Assembly: GCA_022036555.1 (NCBI GenBank)
Contig: CM039137.1
Coordinates: 2,884,942-2,948,941, forward strand
From: Microstegium vimineum
Lineage: Eukaryota; Streptophyta; Magnoliopsida; Poales; Poaceae
DNA length: 64,000 nt
Reading direction: 5' to 3'
Part shown: piece after piece, positions 46,693 through 57,957 of the stretch
Numbering within the stretch: position 1 is the first letter of the stretch
Layout: each line of letters opens with the position of its first letter
Made by a program: the position numbers and the translations under genes
The notes under the pieces: model-generated
Databases searched by the model: none
What the model was told of the DNA's origin: nothing
What the model saw: the letters and a program-made list of their open reading frames with translations, nothing else

Positions 46693-49600
46693 TGTCACAC
46701 CCAATTTTAAGGATAAAATTGAATATGAATAACTCATGTGTGCCCAGAGATCAATCACACACATAAGCCGACAAATCTTTAAATAATATCATCACTGAGT
46801 GTTTATTACATAACGAATAATATTTAAATAACATAACAGCGGAATATAAAGGTAACTCTCGCGACGAAGCTCCACTTCACAGGGAACGCCGACTGGTTGA
46901 CCACTAGCCTAGTACTCCTCACGGTAGCCTTCATAGCCATCTGAAGGGGTTGAGAAAGCAAGAGTGAGCACTTACGTACTCAGCAAGAGTAACACAGGGT
47001 TATGAAGCTCAAAAGGTTGACACTGTTTGTACTGCGGTTGCTTTTAACTTGGTCAAGTTTTACCAACACTTAGCTTTAATTATGCATAGCCCAATTAATA
47101 ACCACATGATAATATTAATAAGCATCATTAACCATTAAACAACATGATCATCTACACTGTGAGTTTTCCAGGCCGCTCGTAACCGTGAGCACGGCTATCA
47201 TGATAGATTTACACTCTGCAGAGGTTATACACTTTACCCACAAGCCATGTTACCCATATTCCCGGGTTTATAACTCCCATAACACTTCCAAGGTGAGTAG
47301 GCAGGGAACACTATGAAGCCTTTCAAAAGTCTTCCTAACATGTTGATAGACCCTACGGACCCACGGGCAAGGGGTATACAAAGCCTCCACTCGATGGTAC
47401 CTATCCAAACGGTAACCACCCTGGAACATGCCCTGCAACCAGCTCGGCAATGGTGCCTTTCACGAACTGCCAACATGCTAGTACGAATCTTTATACTTGA
47501 CTAAAGCCAGAGCCATTATAGCACTCGTGGTTGTATTAGAAATCCCAGCTTTTGCCCTACAGTGGGGTCCTATTCCATGTTGCTACAAAAGCCAATTTTA
47601 TCTCATTGTTGCATATATGATTAGTCAAGATTCATCTCAAGATCCATTATTGTAAAGCATAGCAAAGCTACCCATATGCATATAAACCCATGGTGACAAG
47701 GTAAAGGATAACAAAGCTATGGTATAGATCTAATAGGAATCAAATTAGACACATGCAATATGATTAGATTGAATTATGGTGAATAGGTAACAAGGATGAT
47801 CCCATGTTAAACTTGCCTTGATTCCAAAGCTCTTGGTGATCCTGATCTGCTGCAAAGAACTCTTGGTCAACGAAGATCTCACCGGCTGTACTCGATCAAC
47901 ATCACCACGCAATCATCCGAACAATCATATACGAAGCAAACAAGACATGATCAGAACATTACACCATAAACAATAAAGAGACTTTGAAAAGGTTATAAAA
48001 CAGATCTATACTTTACTACGATCACAAAGATACGAGAATCACACTAATCGGATCTAAAACGAAGAAGTTAGAGATAAAACGGGATTTTGAAGAGAGATAG
48101 GTTTAGCAAGAGCAAAGTAATTTTCATTGGTCTTCAAAAGTACTTAACATAGGTGAAACCTATACTACTGGATAGAGCATGAAAATACGGATCTAACGCA
48201 ACTCGAACGGGTCGATTTGGATTTAAAACGAAGAAAATATGGGCTTTTGAATATTAGAGGTAAAAAGGAAATTAGAAATTAGGGTTTTTATTTATTTTTG
48301 GAATTAAAACTGAACTCAGAAAATGAAATACGTCTTCCCGATGGAAAAACGCATTACTGGAATACGCCTTCGGGACTGCGGGTTGAGGGGATGAAAAGCC
48401 CGAGGGCTCTTTAGCAAAAAGGCCAGCGAAGGGGTATGGGGCTCTCTGGACGGTTGGATCTGAGCTGGATGGATAGGATTAGATCGGGGAGGGTCACGGT
48501 GGTTCTTCACCGCGTCAGAACAGGGCGACGCGGCGGTGGCCATGGCCGGCGGCCAGAGCACGGCGGCGCAAGGGGAAAAAGGCTCTGCGGTGCCCCGTTT
48601 TCAAATCCAATTGCACCGAGGGGTCGAGGATGGCATCGCGAGCTCGTCTAGGTCATCGGCGAAGCTCGGAGAAGGGCGGAGAGCGTCGGCGACGATGAAC
48701 CGCGGCGGCGGCGTACTGTAACGGCGGCGCGGTGCTTCCAGAGCGAAATAGAGAGAGAGAACAGAGGGGAAAGGTGTCCCACACACATGCGAATCGATTG
48801 CGAGGCTCAGATGGGACTGGGGACGGCCGAGGAGAGCCGGCCTCGACGGACAGCGTCGACGGACCCTCGGGTTCACGGTGGCGGGTCGAGACAGGGCGCA
48901 AGGGAGGAAGAGAAGGGAGAGATTACGCGTTCGGCACTCACGTGATGCGGATGCGCGACTCGGCGAAGCGTTTGGAGCAGTCGACGGCGCGGAACGGCGG
49001 CGGCGATGCTCTGTGCGACGGCGGATGCAAAGCGAAACGAGCAGAGCGATTGCGATGGAGGAAAACGACGCGAGACGGCGCTATAAATAGCGGTCGAGAG
49101 GGTAGAGTCCTACCCGGACACGAGCACGGTTGCGGAGTTCGCGGGGAGCGGTTGCGGCTCGGCGAACGCGGCGACGACGTGGCGGCGGTGTCCGCTCCGG
49201 ACACGAACAGAGGAGGGAGAAGGAGGAACTGACCCGTGGGGTCACGGCGCCAGTGAAACAGAGAGGGAAGAGGAGGGAGGAGGCGGCGCCGACAGGTGGG
49301 CCTGCCGAGGCAGTGAGAGGGAGAGGGAGGAGCGCGGCGCGCTGCTGGGCCGAGCGCGGGCAGGCCGGCCCGGAGAGAGGAGAGGGAAGCAGGCCGAGGT
49401 GCTGGGCTCTCGGGCCAAAAGCGATGAATGACAGTGTTTCCTTTTTCTTTCTTTTTCCTTTTTCTGAAATTTGCAAAATGATTTTCAAAATAGATTTTTA
49501 AATATAAACTTTAGGGTTTTGCAAACCAAGCCACACAATAAAAATGCAAGGGCATGAGATGCACAAACATGTGAACCCTAACATGGTAATTAATTTAAGT

Positions 49601-49700
49601 TTTATTTATTTAATTCTATGCTTCACAAAATTGCTTCAAAATAAATCAAATTCAACTCAAATTTAACTCTATTTTCTAATTCAAATTTTAGGGTGTTACA
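46693..49700 (-). repeat. 5' LTR (3008 bp)
   Basis: For the minus-strand element this is the upstream LTR. It is near-identical to 37595-40601. Confidence 0.95.
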
Positions 49701-50093
49701 GGGTTGAATAGTCGTTTTCAATTTTTATTGCTAAATTTATCAAAGTTAATTCAAAAGCTTACAAATTTTAGTTGCAATTACACACTTATACAATTCTAGT
49801 GAACAAAGAGAGGCAAGGCTAAGATCTCTATATGGAATAAAGTGGTAAACAAGGCACAAGCTTAAACAACACAAGAATGATATATAGCAAAGTAAGGAAC
49901 TTGTGTTGAGATAAGCAAACCACAATGGAGAGGATGACACGCGATGTTTTTTTATCGTGGTTCGATGACTTGCCGGTCACTTAATCCACGTTGAGGCGAG
50001 TTCTAGGATTGTTGCTTCTCTTGTTAGTTCCAAGCCCGCAAGCTTCAGACTACCTCACTAGGTAGGCTCCACGTGAGCACTAAGCTTGAGACA

Positions 50094-51560
50094 ACCAAAA
50101 AACCAATTGCAACTGGACAAGAAACTAGTTGCAATATCAGGGTGGGTGCATTCTCTATAGAAAATGCACCCAGGTGCATTATACCATACAGTTTAGGACG
50201 AGGCTAAAATGCAACAAGGTGACCCTCCGCCCCCAGGCTCCCGCGCTCGCCCCGCGTCCCGCTCCCGCGCGTACGTGCCCCTTCCCAGGTCGTGGGCCGC
50301 GCGCAGCCAGCCATCCTCCCTGGTCCGGAACGATAAAACAAATTGTAACAGGTAATGCGTAGCAATTGCAAACCTAGTAGTTCACTGTTTGCAACATGTA
50401 TCGCATGCAGAGACGTCCCACATGTAGAGAATCTTTTTTGTTTCGGATAAAAAAATACAATATCTTCTAAACCGTAGCCTCTATTTCAGATCCGTTTGCA
50501 CCAGGCTTAACAAAACGAGATCCAATAAAGACTATATTTGATGAACTTTTTTGTTAGTATGTAATTGCAACTTCAATGTACTATGAGTTACCATCATAAT
50601 TACGACACAATTGCAACTTGGCGGAAGTAATTGCAACAGATCTGATCCAGTGCAACTGGACCTGATGTAGTTACAACCTGACGTGATACAATTACAACTA
50701 GAGTCGAGCGAGTTGCAACTGGGCAACAACTGCAAAACTGACGTGATCCAACGACAACTAGGATCGGCTTAGGTGCAACTAGGCAATAACAAACATTGCA
50801 ATCTGACGCGATCCAATTACAACTAGAGTTAGACCAGTTATAACTAGGCAAGAACCAGTTGCAAGCTGACGCGATCCAATTACAACTAGAGTTGGGTCAG
50901 TTGCAACTCGGCAAAAAACCAATTGCAACTGGGCAAGAAACTAGTTGCAATATCAGGGTGGTGCATTCTCTATACAAAATGCACCCATGTGCATTATACC
51001 ATAGAGTATAGGGCGAGACTAAAATGCAACAAGGTGACCCTCCGCCCCCAGGCTCCCGCGCTTGCCCCGCGTCCCGCTCCCGCACGCACGTGCCCCTTCC
51101 CGGGTCGTGGGCCGCGCGCAGCCAGCCATCCTCTCTGGTCCGGACCGATAAAACAAATTGCAACAGGTAATGCGTAGCAATTGCAAACCTAGTAGTTCAC
51201 TGTTTGCAACATGTATCGCATGTAGAAAATCTTTTTTTTGTTTTGGATCGAAAAAATATAATATCTTCTAAACCGTAGCCCCTATTTCAGATCCGTTTGC
51301 ACCAGGTTGTTGAAAAAAAGTGCTTAACAAAACGAGATCCAACAAAGACTATATTTGATGAACTTTTTTGTTAGTATGTAATTGCCACTTCAATGTACTA
51401 TGAGTTGCCATTATGATTACGACACAAATTGCAACTTGACGGTAGTAATTGCAATAGATCTGATCTAGTGCAACTGAACCTAATATAGTTGCAACCTGAT
51501 GTGATATAATTACAACTAGAGTTATTAGCTTCAGTGTTGCACAAGATGCCAAGGATGCTT
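50094..51560. repeat. TTGCAAC repeat family, copies 3 and 4
   Basis: There are two successive partial units. Each has CAGGGTGG(G)TGCATTCTC, a GC-rich block (50210-50330, 51040-51150), AATGCGTAGCAATTGCAAAC, the AACCGTAGCC block (50470, 51270) and tandem CCAATTACAACTAGAGT motifs (50690-50900). The GC-rich block reads CCGCGTCCCGCTCCCGC in both. No transposase or terminal repeat was found. Confidence 0.75.
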
Positions 51561-53606
51561 GTTCAGTACTAACCATCTAAAGTAGTTACTTAGGACCTTA
51601 ATTCAATACCATTGTTCTTTTTTCACTCCTACATGAATGATGCTTTTTTTTATTGGAAAGAAAACCCGGAAACTATACTAAAAGACATACTAAATGAATA
51701 GAGAGGAGACAACCGCATTGAATCGAAGGAAATTAGCAACATAATCTATATTTATACTGTCAATTTGACAAATACTAAGCATTCAGTAATGCACTACTAC
51801 TCATTTCTCTCCCGCAGGCCGCAGCTGCCTGCCCATGTTGTGCGTTCGTCCTCCTCCACAAACGCATGCATGCAGCAAAGGATCCATGAATTCGCTACGG
51901 TGAGGCACGACCCCAGGGCCACCAGATGCAGCCGCATTCAGCACACATGCATATCGTATTCCCCTCAACAACAAAAAACATGCAATTCGTATTCCATCAG
52001 TGCAGGGCACGGCGGCGCATCGTCACGGATCCAAGAGAGGGAGAGAGGCGATGCTGCTGGATTGGTATGGAGAAGGTGCCAGCAAGCTGTGGCGGGTGAG
52101 CTCGGCGGGCGGGGCACTCACAGGATCGCGGCTGGAGGCTCCGGCGTGCTTATTGGGGGACGCACACAGCCATGGCAGGCGAGGCACAGAGGAGGGGGCC
52201 TCGGGTCGCAGAGGCAGGGGGCAGATGGGTTGCGGAGGCAGGGGTCAGGCGAGGGGTCCTACGAGCTCCGGTAGCGTCGGTCCATGGTGGCCAGCAACCT
52301 CTTGCGACGGGCGATGGCGGATCCCTGTGTCGCCGTCGCCGGATGGGGCAAGCACGACGGGCGAGTCGTTCGCCGACTCGCGGATGGAGCGCTGCCTCGG
52401 CCTGGCTGTGCTTCTGCACGAGATGGTCGGAGCGTTGGGGCGGACGCAGGGGCCGTCGAGGAGGGGCGGTGCCACCGGCCGCCAACCACCATTCGCCGAT
52501 CCGCATCGTGAGAGAAGAGACCAGAGAGAGAAACAGAGATGCTGATGGGTGTGGGTCGCGGACGACGTGGGATGGAGCCAGGTTGGGTGGAGCGGTTCGA
52601 TGGGTTAGTTGGGTTCCCAGGGGTGAGTCGGTGTCGGACCAGGTGCATTTGCTATGTTGAATACACCAAGATGTAGTATATATATACCAATCCTTTATTA
52701 ACATCATTTGTCTTTTGTTGGTTCACTCTTCCAGTACCCCCTCATCTCCCGGTGTTTCCCTGCTGATGCCATTTCATTCAGTATTTCAGTTATTTTGTTA
52801 TTTAACATTGAATTTGTTTAGTGATTGTCAAAGGGCACAAAAGATATTCTTTTGTTATTTGTTAAGAACTTTTAGGTTGCCCCCAAAGATTAACATGCCT
52901 CTTATTTCTACATTTTTCATGCGTGTGCCTAAGTTTTGTTGTCATATATATTTGTTTATTTGAAGATGGAGTCCAGCTCCTGGAGGTTAATAGACTGCTT
53001 AGAGGTGGTGGTTACTTCGCTTGGGCAGCCCAGCCTGTTTACAAGCATGCATCTTGATAAGCGCGTTCGTATATATAGTCTGACGAAGAAAACATCATTC
53101 GTTCTCGTATGCGCAACCGGCGTGCAGTTGACAGGTTCCATCCTCGATGAACTCAGCATCTTCTGTTTTTCTGTACAGCTAGCTCAACTCAACGTGCCCT
53201 GCATCATCACACACCCCCCGGCCGCTCACGTACCCCTTCGTTTTCTAGCGGTGCATGTTACATATAAACAAGTAGCCATTTGACAATGATTGATGCGAAT
53301 GTTGGCTTGTCGTCCTCTTAATCTCCTCAACTCGACAAAACGGGCATCCATCAGATCGGCGTTAGTATACTACTCCCAGTAGTAGTAGATGAAAAGGAGC
53401 GAATCTAACCGGGGAACGACCGACGTCTCCGGCCTCCGTATAGACAAAAACACCTGTACGACGCATATATGCAGCTACAGCTACGAGAAAGAGACACTCG
53501 GCGGTGGCGCTTAATAAACTAACGTAACATCATCTCTGATTACATATCCAACCGCTCACCCCATACGTCCAAATGCTCATAGGCCAATCGCGTTAACAGT
53601 TTACTA
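51561..53606. other. Intergenic or unclassified repeat, no gene supported
   Basis: Bases 51820-52640 are GC-rich with overlapping open frames on both strands (for example 52000-52545 and 52707-52150) but no recognisable domain. The right border (GTGCATTTGCTATGTTGAAT, 52642 onward) resembles the end motif of the TTGCAAC repeats, so it may be interior DNA of a larger element. 52700-53600 is AT-rich spacer. Confidence 0.4.
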
Positions 53607-53838
53607 AGGGCATGTTTGGATGCATCAACTAAACTTTAGCTAGCTAAATTTAGCTGTCATGCATCAAAATAGGCTAGCTAAAATTTAGCTAGTTTTAGCT
53701 ACTTCAATGTAGCTAAAGCTAGCTAAAGTTTAGTTGAGTCTATTAGCTAGTGCATCCAAACACCTAACTAAAATTTAGCTATGAGACTTTTTAGCTAGCT
53801 AAAATTTAAATTTTAGCTGGATACTTCCAAACAGGACA
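53607..53838. mobile_element. hAT-like MITE rich in TTAGCTAGC
   Basis: The left end GGGCATGTTTGGATGCATC and the right end GGATACTTCCAAACAGGAC are imperfect inverted repeats. The interior is built from repeated TTTAGCTAGCTAAA-type palindromes. Confidence 0.65.
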
Positions 53839-54208
53839 TAAAAAAAACCAGCCGATCCCTATCGGCACTTCTCACTACTTTCTCAGTGTCAACTTCTCGA
53901 GCCGCGAACACGCCAACGCATCCTAAATCTATTAGCTTGGACCTAATCAATCGGCGGCCGGAGAGACTCGGTTCCGATAGCCTAATGGGAAGGCTATATA
54001 TTTGTTAGAGTAAAGTTCGTGCCCCGTCTCTAAACTTGTTACCACACGATGTCATCTCGATTCCTAAACTCACGAATCGACCGTTTAAATCCTTAAATTT
54101 GTATCATCTCGGTTCATAAATTTATTTAGTTGTGTCATACCGGCTTCTAAACTTACAAAACACCTATTTAGATCCTCAACCTTATCTAATTACAAACGCG
54201 GCAATGAT
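53839..54208. other. Repeat-derived spacer
   Basis: Bases 54010-54190 contain several imperfect copies of a TAAACTTGT...CATCTCGGTTC...AAATCCT pattern. No gene was recognised. Confidence 0.35.
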
Positions 54209-54320
54209 GATGAGTTTCACTGTCGGTTCGGCATAAAACCGACAGTGAAGATTTATCACTGTCGATTTTGGCAGACCCGACAGTGATGGGCCGACAGTGA
54301 TGTTCGAATCTGTAGTAGTG
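54209..54320. mobile_element. CACTA transposon end fragment
   Basis: The right edge TGTAGTAGTG (CACTACTACA on the minus strand) is the CACTA terminus. Adjacent subterminal repeats of CACTGTCGG/CCGACAGTG occur five times in both orientations. The opposite end is missing. Confidence 0.75.
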
Positions 54321-54623
54321 TTTAACTAGGGATAGTTTGCATACATGTCCTTAATAAAGTAAATAATTAAAGGGTTGTTTAGCTTCTAACCACAATTTAC
54401 CACAACTAACTTTAGCCAAGTGTTACAAGCTATTAAAAATATGTCAAGGAAATTTGAAGTCGCACTTTATTACCATATATCCAAGGGATTTATTTTTCCT
54501 ATATTTTTTCTATGACAACTTGATCAAACTTGTGTAAGGTAAAGTTTGGGAAAATATGGCTAGCAACCAAAGATCTCTAAAACATATGTAGTATCTAGTT
54601 ATTTTTTTTGTTCTATTTAAAAA

Positions 54624-55005
54624 GGCAACATATCCTGTGCAAACCACAACTTCGTGAAAAATCGTACAAACCATGACAAAAAAGTTATCTAAATTCATAA
54701 AAAAATCACACATATAGATGATATGATGATACATAACCTTGTAAAATATCTTTTCCAAACTCGACTTCGTTTGTTAAATATAAAAATAACAAATTTATAA
54801 TAAATCATCTAGACACATTTCTAGCTTGAAATTTCTTTTTTTATATCTCACAAATGAAGCCGAGTTTGGACAAGATATTTTACAAAGTTGTGTATCATTA
54901 TATTATCTACATGTGTGATTTTTTTGGATGAATTTAGACGAATTTTTTGTCATAATTTACATAAATTTTCACGAAAGTTGTGGTTTGCACCTGATACTTT
55001 GTCAT
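54624..55005. repeat. Large imperfect inverted repeat (~150-bp arms)
   Basis: The left arm (about 54624-54775) and the right arm (about 54850-55005) are inverted copies: GCAAACCACAACTTCGTGAA / TTTCACGAAAGTTGTGGTTT, and TTGTAAAATATCTTTTCCAA / GGACAAGATATTTTACAA. The loop is about 75 bp. Confidence 0.8.
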
Positions 55006-55657
55006 TTAAAAATCACCTTAGCGTGTGCCTTGTCAAGGTACATGACTGCTTCTTCGGAAGTGAACACGACAAAATAAAAGGTAGTACCACTTTTAAAAAT
55101 CACACTCTTCTATATGAATGTATGCACACATCTTATCCCTATAATACACACTATGCTCTATTAGTATATTTACCCGTGCTAACGCTACGAGTTATATTTT
55201 GTCCAAAGTTAATTCTATCAAATTTGAAGTACTTCATTAAGATTTAGTCAAAAGCATAATTTGCAAAAAAAAATAGAGCAATGTAAGTTCAAAAGACATA
55301 GACGTCTTTTGTCGAAAAAAATAAGAATTCAATCCCATTTTATAAAAAATCATATATTGCAAAAAATTATTAAAATATATCCTCCCTCCTACGCAATTGT
55401 ACCTAGGCGTCTGCACCCACTCGTGCACCATATATAAAAAATCATATATGACAAAAAATACCGAAATATATGAATCTTCAGTTCTATCTAGGTGAAATGA
55501 TGTTGTCACTAATTAAAATATCCTCAAATCTGCAATCCACAAACACTAATTGGTATATATATATATATTACGTATGATACACAAGTGTCAAAATGATTTA
55601 TTACAAATTTTGCTAATTACAAGCAGATAAGAAATCCAAAGGGCTAGGGCCACAAAC
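55006..55657. other. AT-rich spacer
   Basis: No gene was recognised. A short TA microsatellite lies at about 55556-55569. Confidence 0.4.
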
Positions 55658-56127
55658 CTTGGTGGTTTCAATGATACCAGCAGCCATCAAGTCCTCGTAC
55701 TGTTGTCCAGTAGTAGCATTGTAACCATACTTGGAGTTATCATTAGGAAGGACCTGGTGCAACAAGCATTTTACATAAGACTCAGTCATTCAAGTCCATG
55801 CCATACTTTGGTACAAGCATGAGATTTTTGCTAAACAAATTGTAACTTCTCAGTAACAACGTTGCTATTGTCACCAACATTTTTAGCAATCAAATTAAGT
55901 GGGTACCTCAGGGACCTCTTTACTATTTCAGCTCCAACCTAGTGACAGTTCAGCATGTCAGCTTGCAATGCCCATCGTAGGGACCTCAGGGATTGCTGAT
56001 TATGTTTTCACCTTTTGCTCATCGTTCTCCAGTGTATCCTTGATGGCATCGACGACTTTAGCTGCAAGTGCAGGCCGCAAAAGAGAGTGCACCCTCCACC
56101 AACAACAATACCTTCCTCGACGGCAGC
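55658..56127 (-). pseudogene. Chaperonin-60 (plastid type) pseudogene fragment
   Basis: Three former exons are visible. 56127 to about 56022 reads AAVEEGIVVGGGCTL and then shifts frame. 55938-55846 reads VGAEIVKRSLRYPLNLIAKN and VTEK. 55753-55658 reads VLPNDNSKYGYNATTGQQYE and DLMAAGIIETTK. They match consecutive exons near the C-terminal end of the RuBisCO-binding/CPN60 group I chaperonin. Introns are retained, so this is a genomic copy rather than a processed one. Damage includes the frameshift in the first block and a lost donor after the second (AAG|TT instead of GT). The remaining exons are absent. Confidence 0.82.
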
Positions 56128-56200
56128 CTGTGAATAGAAAGAAGCAATTTTAGTGAGGTGCATCTCTACTGTCCTTTGTGAGAGCAAAATTGCACAGTTT

Positions 56201-56440
56201 TTTTTTTCTTAAGAGCACAAAATGGAGAACAGTGTAGTCAGAATTTCTCTTTCCATTAAAGAATCACCTCATGGTATACTGCTCTTAAGAAAAAAAAGGA
56301 CAGTATATAGGAGAAAAGAGATGAGACCAAATTACAAGTCATTTTGACTTCTTTGGTACATTAATTTTGTTATGTATCTAGATATAGAGTAAATTTAATG
56401 TATTAAAAAGTCAAAATGACTTATAATTTGCTGCAATTAG
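56201..56440. repeat. Two small foldbacks
   Basis: TTTTTTTCTTAAGAGCA (56201) pairs with TGCTCTTAAGAAAAAAA (ending 56296). Next to it, AAATTACAAGTCATTTTGAC (56331) pairs with AAAATGACTTATAATTT (ending about 56430), a Stowaway core whose ends are lost. Confidence 0.65.
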
Positions 56441-56779
56441 AACTTAGTTAGCATATATTTCGGTTCTAGTTTGCAAGTTATTATGGGTAGCCCGTAAAGG
56501 AAAGCCACCAAAGAGCTGGTTATACAAAAAATATGTACAAAAAATAATCCAAAAATTAGTCCATATGAAAGCAGTAGTAATAGATATATCAGTCACAAAT
56601 GTTTTAGTAGCACTAAAAAAGATGCGGCCTTTGCTTCATGATATCTGATTATATGAAACATTGGGAAGAACATTTCCTATCAAAAAGTTTACTTTGGCTG
56701 CCATATGAATACATCAGGTTGAGTCAGAAAGCAACATACAGAAATGTATAGTGCTTAAAATTGATTGGAATCGATCCAA

Positions 56780-57127
56780 CATACGGGGTACCGGGCACCG
56801 GAGTGGCTCCTGGACGCCGGCGGCGTCACGGAGATGTCGGACCTGTACAACTACGGGATGGTGCTGATGGAGATCCTCGGTGAGCGGCGGAAACTACAGG
56901 CCGAGCCTAGCCCCAGCGACCGGCGGCTCATCTCGTCCGCGGTGGACGAGGCCAGCGTGAGGGAGGCGGCTCGCGCACGTGGCGCTGTGGTGCGCACAAC
57001 GCAGGAGAAGCCCGGGGCGCGCCCCACCATGGCGCGCGTCGTGGATATGCTCGAGGCGAGGGGCGACGCGAGCGTGGACCTGCCGCCGACGTCCGACATG
57101 ATCCCGGTGGACCTAGCGGGCGCCTAG
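56780..57127 (+). pseudogene. Receptor-like kinase C-terminal fragment
   Basis: An open frame begins with TGYRAPEWLLDAGGVTEMSD and continues LYNYGMVLMEILGERRK: kinase subdomains VIII-IX (APE motif and the DxxxxG-like region). A shortened C-lobe follows, ending TTQEKPGARPTMARVVDMLE. This is a lectin-receptor/SRK-like kinase tail. The ATP-binding lobe, the catalytic HRD and DFG motifs and any ectodomain are absent, and AT-rich DNA lies upstream, so it cannot be an active kinase. Confidence 0.8.
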
Positions 57128-57957
57128 CGGTGGGTAAAATGGGCTTGGTGGGATCACGGCGCGACGGCGTGGTGGGATCACGGGGTGGACGCGAGGTGCA
57201 CGGGGCAGCGGGATCGGATCGTGGGATCGGCTCGGGTGGGTCTCGACGCGAGACAGGGGGATTGGCACAGGTGCACGGCGTGGTTCTGGATTGGTGGGAT
57301 CGGTAAGATTTTTTTTTCGCGAGACACAGGGTGGAAGTCTGGTTGTGGGGTCAAGAGGTGAGATCAGCCTTCTCACTCTTTTAAGATGATTTCAATTATA
57401 GTAGAGATTGTTATATTTAGTATGAGTTTTGTTGTGGTATCTTTAAATAATTGTTAATCGTTTATTTATTTTAATTAGACAGTAACGATCCTCTATTATA
57501 CCTCATAGGATGTGATATGTGTAATATATATTTATTTAGTTTTTATTTTATAAAATAAGATAAAAAGGTAAGTTTAGATTTAGAAAATCTTTTTTTCTAG
57601 ATTTGATTGATGTATGTTAACCTTAGTGTTTTGCACGTGCATGCGTTGAGGTGAGAGCATGAGTGAGTGAATTCAGATCAGATACGTGTGAAATTAAATT
57701 CGGATAGAACTATTTACACTATTTAGTTCAAAGTTCAATAACAATACAGATAGTCCAAATTTATATTAACATCCTAAAGCTTTGTTGTGGTACATCTAAA
57801 TGAGTGTGAACCATTTATTTATTTCGATTAGATGATTACAATCATCTATTGTCTGGTAAAAGTTAATATATTTATTGAATTTTTTTATTTTATAGAAAAA
57901 CTAAATAAGGAATATTTTAGAAAGCTGCTCAATATAGTAATAGTTATATAGTTAATT
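57128..57957. other. Intergenic
   Basis: The first 250 bp are GC-rich with repeats of GTGGGATC; the rest is AT-rich. Two blocks (57421-57500 and 57780-57850) share TTGTTGTGGTA and ATTTATTT..GATTAGA patterns. Confidence 0.35.

Larger units (their letters stand above)
37595..49700 (-). mobile_element. Ty3/gypsy LTR retrotransposon, Tekay/Del-like, very young
   Basis: This 12,106-bp element is transcribed on the minus strand. Both LTRs begin TG and end CA. GGGTT occurs at 37590-37594 and 49701-49705, a perfect 5-bp target duplication. Domain order is gag, protease, RT, RNase H, integrase, chromodomain-like end, which is the Ty3/gypsy chromovirus order. The roughly 3-kb LTRs and the HYHPGKANVVADALSR motif fit the Tekay/Del group. 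It is not intact: gag has a frameshift and a stop before pol. Confidence 0.95.
37553..50093. mobile_element. Older LTR fragment split by the gypsy element
   Basis: TGTTGTAGGATCGAGATGGC begins at 37553 and runs into a G-run. The sequence resumes after the gypsy element at 49701 and ends ...GAGACA near 50093, giving about 430 bp with TG...CA ends. The opening resembles LTR starts of large grass retroelements. I found no target duplication around it, so it may be a recombined solo LTR. Confidence 0.5.

Noticed and set aside
37330..51180. Regularly spaced short repeats suggestive of a CRISPR-like array
   Set aside because: The units are imperfect, lack unique spacers of constant length and lie in plant nuclear DNA. 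It is a minisatellite in a dispersed repeat.
51785..51800. CACTACTACT as the left end of a CACTA element ending at 54320
   Set aside because: No CACTGTCGG subterminal repeats lie next to it, and the interior contains unrelated repeats.
52000..52707. GC-rich ORFs of 160-185 codons
   Set aside because: Overlapping frames on both strands have no domain, and the block has repeat-like borders. I could not support a gene.
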